Below, piece by piece: positions 32,905-37,539 of a stretch of DNA of 37,539 nucleotides. This DNA comes from Saccoglossus kowalevskii (Eukaryota > Hemichordata > Enteropneusta > Harrimaniidae): NCBI RefSeq assembly GCF_000003605.2, contig NW_003105103.1, forward strand, positions 295,852 to 333,390. Reading direction: 5' to 3'. Under the pieces are notes generated by a model. That model was not told the origin of the DNA and ran no database searches. It worked only from the letters and a program-made list of their open reading frames with translations. A program made the translations under genes and the position numbers. Numbering within the stretch: the stretch's first letter is position 1; each line of letters opens with the position of its first letter.

Positions 32905-33773
32905 CACCAACATTAATTGTAAAAGTGAAGTTCTGTGTCATATGCTACAATTACAGGCGGCAGGTGTGCGTGTTTGTTGGATTTATCGACAATGTTTTCA
33001 TATAGTCAATAAACACAGCAAACATCCCAGTACATTAGTGCTATATTTAGTACACGATTATTGATACATTAGATGCTATATTTTTAATATGAATTATAAT
33101 ACGGTCACTGAATCTTGACGATTGCGTGTGCATGATTAAAATTACAGTATTTAATTTATCAGATATATATTTGCTTTGTTGTAATACGTTTCAATCGAAC
33201 AGACTTGTTGGTGTTTGCTATAGCACCAGTCTAGACAAAGCATGCATAACCGCGGCCGGTGTGTAAAATCTTGCAAACAATTTTCTCGTCGACTTACATG
33301 AGTTGACTCTCATTGGTCAGACTCGTGCACCCACAATTCTTTTCTGTTTCAATTGGATCTTCAGTATATGCCCAAAGTCGAAGGAAATAATACCACAGAG
33401 TTATAAATGGAACAACGTCGCCACCTCATTTGTACATGCATCGATAGTTGAACCGCTGACAGTGGATTGGTATTAGACATATATTTGTTTTCATGAATCT
33501 AAACGTCTCCACAATGGAGAAACACGTCTTTCACTTATTTCCACTGTTATTGATGAACGCACGATTCTTTCATTTATATTTAAGCTGGATGACAGCACAA
33601 AGTATATTTGCCATTCTTTCATTTGTTATTAATTGCAATCTTTTTGACGAAGTGAATATTTTGTTTACACTTATCTGTGGGGTTTTCTACATTCTGAATA
33701 CAACAGAAAACATAATAAATTGCAGTTTCCTGTTAACCAGCAATTTACTAAAAATAGCCTGCTTGCCGTGCTT
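32905..33773 (+). repeat. TLCD-like tandem duplication, upstream (dead) copy
   Basis: Aligns with 34087-35342 in the same orientation, covering the upstream region, exon 1 and the start of intron 1. Compared with the downstream copy it lacks 108 bases (34295-34402 there) and 252 bases (from 34642 to 34894 there). Confidence 0.9.
33350..33620 (+). pseudogene. Dead exon 1 of a TLCD-like gene
   Basis: Closely matches exon 1 of the TLCD-like gene B from its residue 27 onward (NWIFSICPK, then KWNN.ATSFVHASIV). The start codon and first 26 codons are missing because of a 252-base deletion whose two ends both carry ATTGG. A TAT codon is changed to TAG (33474-33476), and a Gly in the conserved GPLTV segment is changed to Glu. 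A one-base loss follows near 33567. It cannot encode the protein. The ORF at 33493-33777 in this stretch is a non-coding frame. Confidence 0.88.
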
Positions 33774-34086
33774 CTAATAGAGCAAATACAGTCATATTAT
33801 TTGGCATCCTCCCACTGCCCAGTGAAAATAATATTACATTCCACCCTACGACAAACAACAACAACGTAACGACGCAACTCTTGTATTTTGTATTTAATAA
33901 ATTAGTTTAAAATATATGTCTCTTTGTTTGCATATACAATTTATTTGCTTGGTGTTCTCAATATATAACATCCCCCCTTTTAAGAAGCAATTCTGAATCA
34001 GTCCTCGTAATACATATTCAAATCACAATGTCTAGTATGATAGCTAACTCTCCGTGATATGTTGTTCCGAGCTGAGTTCTAATAAC
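33774..34086. other. Spacer between the two TLCD-like duplicate units
   Basis: About 310 bases with no gene. AT-rich, with an ACAACAACAACAACG stretch near 33849-33868. Confidence 0.5.
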
Positions 34087-34590
34087 AACATTAACTGTAA
34101 AAGTGAAGCTCTATGTCAAATGCTACAATTACAGGCGGAAGTAACGCGCGTTTGTCAGATATAATGTTTTCAGTGTTTTCATATAGTCAATAAACACAGC
34201 AAACATCCCAGTACATTAGTGCTATATTTAGTACACGATTATTGATACATTCGATGCTATATTTTTAATATGAATTATAATACGGTCACTGAATGCAGCA
34301 AACACCAACTCCCCAATGCCGACTAACAAGTTGTCCATCGATCGATACAACACTGTGGTATTGGACATTCGAATGATTTCTAGCATAAAGTTTAGCATTA
34401 ATCTTGACGATTGCGTGTTCATAATTAAAATTACAGTATTTCATTTATCAGATATATATTTGCGTTGTGTAATACGTTTCAATCGAGCAGAATTGTTTGT
34501 GTTTGCTATATAATCACTAGTCTAGTCAAAGCATTCATAACCGCGGCCGGTGTGTGAAATCTCGGATACGATTTTCTCGTCGACTTATAT

Positions 34591-34614
34591 GAGTTGACTC
34601 TCATTGGTCAACTC
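34591..34614. promoter_or_regulatory. Spaced inverted repeat upstream of TLCD-like gene B
   Basis: GAGTTGAC and GTCAACTC form perfect 8-base arms around TCTCATTG, about 200 bases before the ATG. The loop overlaps a CCAAT-type ATTGG. In the dead copy (about 33300-33325) one base is inserted in the right arm. A dimeric factor site is possible; the function is inferred. Confidence 0.3.
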
Positions 34615-34685
34615 GTGCACCCACAATCCTTTTCTATTTTGATTGGCAATCGTGCCACAATATGATACATGCATATGTATTATTT

Positions 34686-34704
34686 AATCTAATCTAATCT
34701 AATC
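34686..34704. repeat. TAATC microsatellite
   Basis: About four tandem TAATC units in the leader region of TLCD-like gene B. It lies within the segment deleted from the dead upstream copy. Confidence 0.8.
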
Positions 34705-34814
34705 GGGATAGCCCTAAACATTATCATATCATAAAAATATCCTATCATTTAAACTAGTGCATTTTTAAACAACAATTAACCGCCACCATTACTACTACTG
34801 ATATTACTACCATA

Positions 34815-36230
34815 ATGAATACAGCAGACTCTACACCGAACCATATACTAGTATCTATTATGATGGGATCATCACTCAGTTGCCTTTGCATCAATTGGAT
34901 CTTCAGTATATGCCCGAAGCCGAAGGAAATAATACCACAGAGTTATAAATGGAACAACGCCGCAACCTCATTTGTACATGCATCGATAGTTGGACCGCTG
35001 ACAGTGGCTTGGTATTATACATATATTTGTTTTCATGAATCTAAACGTCTCCACAATGGAGAAACACGTCTTTCACTTATTTCCACTGATATTGATAAAC
35101 GCACGATTCTGTTCATTTATGTTTAAGCTGGATGACAGCACAACATATATTTGCCATTCTTTCATTTATTATTATTTGCAATCTTTTTGATGAAGTGGAT
35201 ATTTTGTTTACATTACACTTATCTGCTGGGTTTCCCACATTCTATAGACAAAACAACATGCTTTTGAAAACAACAGAAAACATAATAAATTGCAGTTTCC
35301 TGTTACCAGCATTTTAAATTTACTAAAAATAGCCTGCTTGCCAATAATCTCTGTTGAAATAAATTTTCTATTTTGAGTAAACAATTCCCACAATATAGTA
35401 TAAACAACAAATTACATATTTGATATTATTGTACAGTTTATTGGACACATTTAATTACTACGTTTGCATATTGTTCTTCTATGTTATGAAACTTACATAA
35501 CGCATCATGAAAATATCACACGTTCCAGTAATAGAAAAATTAGTTAGGTTTAATACATCCTCATTATTGAACAATAACTATGTAAATTACATGCAAATCT
35601 ATTCACAACGACCAAGTGCATGAATCTAATATTAAGTTTTTTGTTACCAGTCTCATTTCAGACCCTAGTGTATTAGCTGATTTATATGATAGGAATTCAG
35701 CGAGAGCGGAAATGGTAATTGCATTGCTTTTAGGTACGATTTCTAATAATACGAATGTGTGCGTTACATCTAACATATCTTATATTATTGTTCATCTGTC
35801 ACCGTAACGCCATAAATTACAGCGTGCCGTAATTTTGCGGTAATGCACAGGGTATTTTCATCCTATCTTATCAAATATGGAACAATTACGCGTGTAAGCG
35901 CCCTCTAATAATACAAACAAACATGGCAGCCCGCATGATTTGCGTGGTGTGGTGTAAAGTAGTGTAGTGCGTCGCAGTAACTCACCATGTTTTGCACTAG
36001 TATTTACACAGATTGTATAAATCAGATGGTAAAATAAAAATAATACCTATTCCTCGTTTAATTTTGATTATGGGATTTTTTATTTATCGAACTATGTCAA
36101 AGTTAACACACATTCCTGTTTTACCTTTTATGACTGTTTTATTTCAGGCTATTTTGTTTATGACATAATCGATCACATGAGACACACAAAGCTATCAGAT
36201 GTGTGGCTGATTATATCACATCATGTAATG
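34815..36230 (+). CDS. TLCD1/2-like TLC-domain membrane protein (gene B), exons 1-3, 3' end outside the window
   Basis: Exon 1 opens at 34815 with MNTADSTPN, a transmembrane segment and the TLC signature WNNAATSFVHASIVGPLTV. Exon 2 (35662-35733, CAG acceptor, GTACGA donor) reads PSVLADLYDRNSARAEMVIA. Exon 3 (36148-36230, CAG acceptor, GTAAGT donor) reads GYFVYDIIDHMRHTK, then VWLIISHHVM, with the paired His typical of TLC proteins. Phases at the 2-3 join fit exactly and recreate LGYF. The exon 1 donor is not resolved: no GTRAGT lies in frame; weak candidates are at 35020-35130, with GTCTCC after HESK fitting the phase. TLCD1/2 relatives sit in the plasma membrane and tune phosphatidylethanolamine acyl chains and membrane fluidity. 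The last exon (like 28353-28745) was not found before the window end. Confidence 0.75.
35343..35661. other. Part of intron 1 of TLCD-like gene B
   Basis: Intronic by position; nothing else recognised. A second possible acceptor (CAG at 35648-35650) lies 11 bases before the chosen one and would extend exon 2 to read SLISDPSV. Confidence 0.5.
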
Positions 36231-36689
36231 GTAAGTATTATTATATAGAACGTCAGCAGTACGACAGTTGAAATGCACAGGTAAGGTTCCATATTGGAAA
36301 CACGCCATCTAGCGTACTAAACATGACTAAACAGTGCCCACTCTTTCTAAAATAGCAGACACTGTGAAGTGTCTTTATTATTGTTTTACTGATTCGACCT
36401 TGTTTGGAATGTAATGCATATGTATGATTATTGGTTACTGTAAAATACTTTATTTTCGCTATTTTCGCTGAAAGAATAATTTAGTTAAAATAAATCCCAG
36501 CGAATATACCTTTTTACTATATTTTACATTCGACTTGTCAAAAATCAGTGAAAATAAATTCTATACAAATCACCCAAAAAGTCATTTCAGCGAATATTAA
36601 TTCTAGCTGAAATAAAGTATTGTATAGTATTTGGATATAGCCTCATGTATTTCTTATATGCGACTTTTGTGCAAGATATATGGTCGGGT
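36231..36689. other. Start of intron 3 of TLCD-like gene B
   Basis: Begins with the GTAAGT donor. No exon equivalent to the gene A terminal exon was found. A CTCF-like CGCCATCTAGCG lies at 36303-36314. Confidence 0.5.
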
Positions 36690-36935
36690 GAATGTGAACA
36701 ACATGATGAAATAATGTAAAATGCTAACAAACCGAAATCATAATCATACAATAAGAATAAAATAACATGAAAATGATAACATAATGATGAAATACTATAC
36801 AAAATTTGAACACAATGATGAAATGATATAAAAAGGCTAACAAAATTAAAAAAGGATATGAACATAATGATAAAGTAATATAAAATGTGAACATAATGAA
36901 ACAAAAAATGTGAACATAATGGTAAAATGATAAGA
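36690..36935. repeat. AT-rich degenerate minisatellite
   Basis: Variants of TGTGAACATAATGATGAAAT recur about seven times with a period of roughly 25-40 bases. The minus-strand ORFs over it (36587-36993), rich in Phe, His and Tyr, are translations of the repeat. Confidence 0.75.
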
Positions 36936-37539
36936 GAAATGTTCTTGGCACTGATCTCACCCCATAGGCTGTACGTGAAGGTGTTGTATTCACGAGCAGC
37001 GTCAGCTTTTACAAGGGAAACGTGAAACCTAGAATGATTATTACATGTAATATTAATATTACTGAATCCAGAAGAAGTGCAATTAATGAGACATACCTAT
37101 GCAGAATTTGATAGGCCAGTACTTAATTCATTGTTCAACACATTGATTACTCTATTGGTTGTTTAGTCTTTTGATTCAGTTTGTGAGCCAACTTGAACTA
37201 TCTGATAACATGCGTTTAAAACTTGCACATAATGACGGTAGCGCACGTTTCATACGGATTAAAAACGAAAAAGGAAAAATGTTCATGTGTTTTAAAAATA
37301 GCAGCGACTTATGTCTGGAAAACATGTTTTGTGTTTAAAATTGCTGACGGGGCTAGTTCCAAATTCACTGGAAGGAACAATTAATAACTTTTATTATTTT
37401 TGACATTACGTTTTTAGAATTAAGGTAGTGATGCAGTTTACCTGACAGGTATTTTAATTAGTTAATTAGGCAACCAAGATGACCTCCCTTGTCTACAAAA
37501 CTATATATTTTCAGAAAGCTTATTGTATGAATTTAAAAA
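36936..37539. other. No gene recognised; likely intron 3 of TLCD-like gene B
   Basis: No exon-like sequence with TLC similarity was seen up to the window end. Confidence 0.45.

Larger units (their letters stand above)
34087..35342 (+). repeat. TLCD-like tandem duplication, downstream (live) copy
   Basis: Counterpart of 32905-33773. It holds the apparent promoter region, exon 1 and the beginning of intron 1 of the live gene. The upstream part is as well kept as the coding part, including the CCGCGGCCGGTGTG block and the inverted repeat at 34591-34614, so the duplication is recent. Confidence 0.9.

Noticed and set aside
33493-33777. ORF of 94 residues with hydrophobic segments
   Set aside because: It runs in a different frame over the dead TLCD exon 1 and its former intron; the true frame is broken.
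35132-35317. Hydrophobic ORF downstream of TLCD exon 1
   Set aside because: It is similar in both duplicate units but at DNA level, it has no TLC similarity, and it lies in the expected intron.
36587-36993. Phe/His/Tyr-rich minus-strand ORFs resembling membrane segments
   Set aside because: They are translations of an AT-rich minisatellite.

Overview
The window looks like an AT-rich intergenic and small-gene region of an animal nuclear genome, probably a marine invertebrate and possibly a deuterostome (the clade is a low-confidence guess). The evidence is short coding exons with GT-AG introns and AATAAA signals, decayed non-LTR retrotransposons, microsatellites, local tandem duplications and a 50-base assembly gap at 27260-27309. 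No bacterial-style operons, CRISPR arrays, rRNA or tRNA genes were recognised.

Layout. 1-897: 3' end of a decayed LINE ending in a (TAAG)n tail. 4428-4615 (minus): first coding exon of a receptor with a signal peptide and the start of an ANF-receptor-type ligand-binding domain (receptor guanylate cyclase-like), with an RFX X-box-like motif 84 bases upstream of its ATG. 7783-8430: a broken endonuclease fragment of another LINE. 10531-10674: a GC-rich MITE-like element. 12914-16149: an insertion with inverted repeats, followed by a 1.3-kb tandem duplication. 16433-24510: a small family of secreted cysteine-rich proteins, with gene C (plus), a dead exon E (plus) and gene D (minus). The third exon of D (20589-20768) was found only by its similarity to C, and intron 2 of D holds a roughly 2-kb antisense LINE remnant. 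25139-31922: tandem and dispersed repeats, the gap, and the last exon of a TLCD1/2-like TLC-domain gene (28353-28745). 32905-36230: a tandem duplication containing a dead TLCD exon 1 followed by a live TLCD-like gene with three recognisable exons, whose last exon is not in the window.

How the genes fit together. There are two locally duplicated families. The first is the C/D/E cysteine-rich secreted proteins. C carries two copies of one Cys module, one at the end of its signal-peptide exon and one spanning exons 2-3; I do not recognise this domain. The second is the TLCD-like membrane proteins, whose relatives act in membrane lipid composition. No functional link between the two families, or with the receptor exon, can be shown from sequence alone. 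The most novel item is the C/D family. The most testable regulatory item is the X-box beside the receptor exon.
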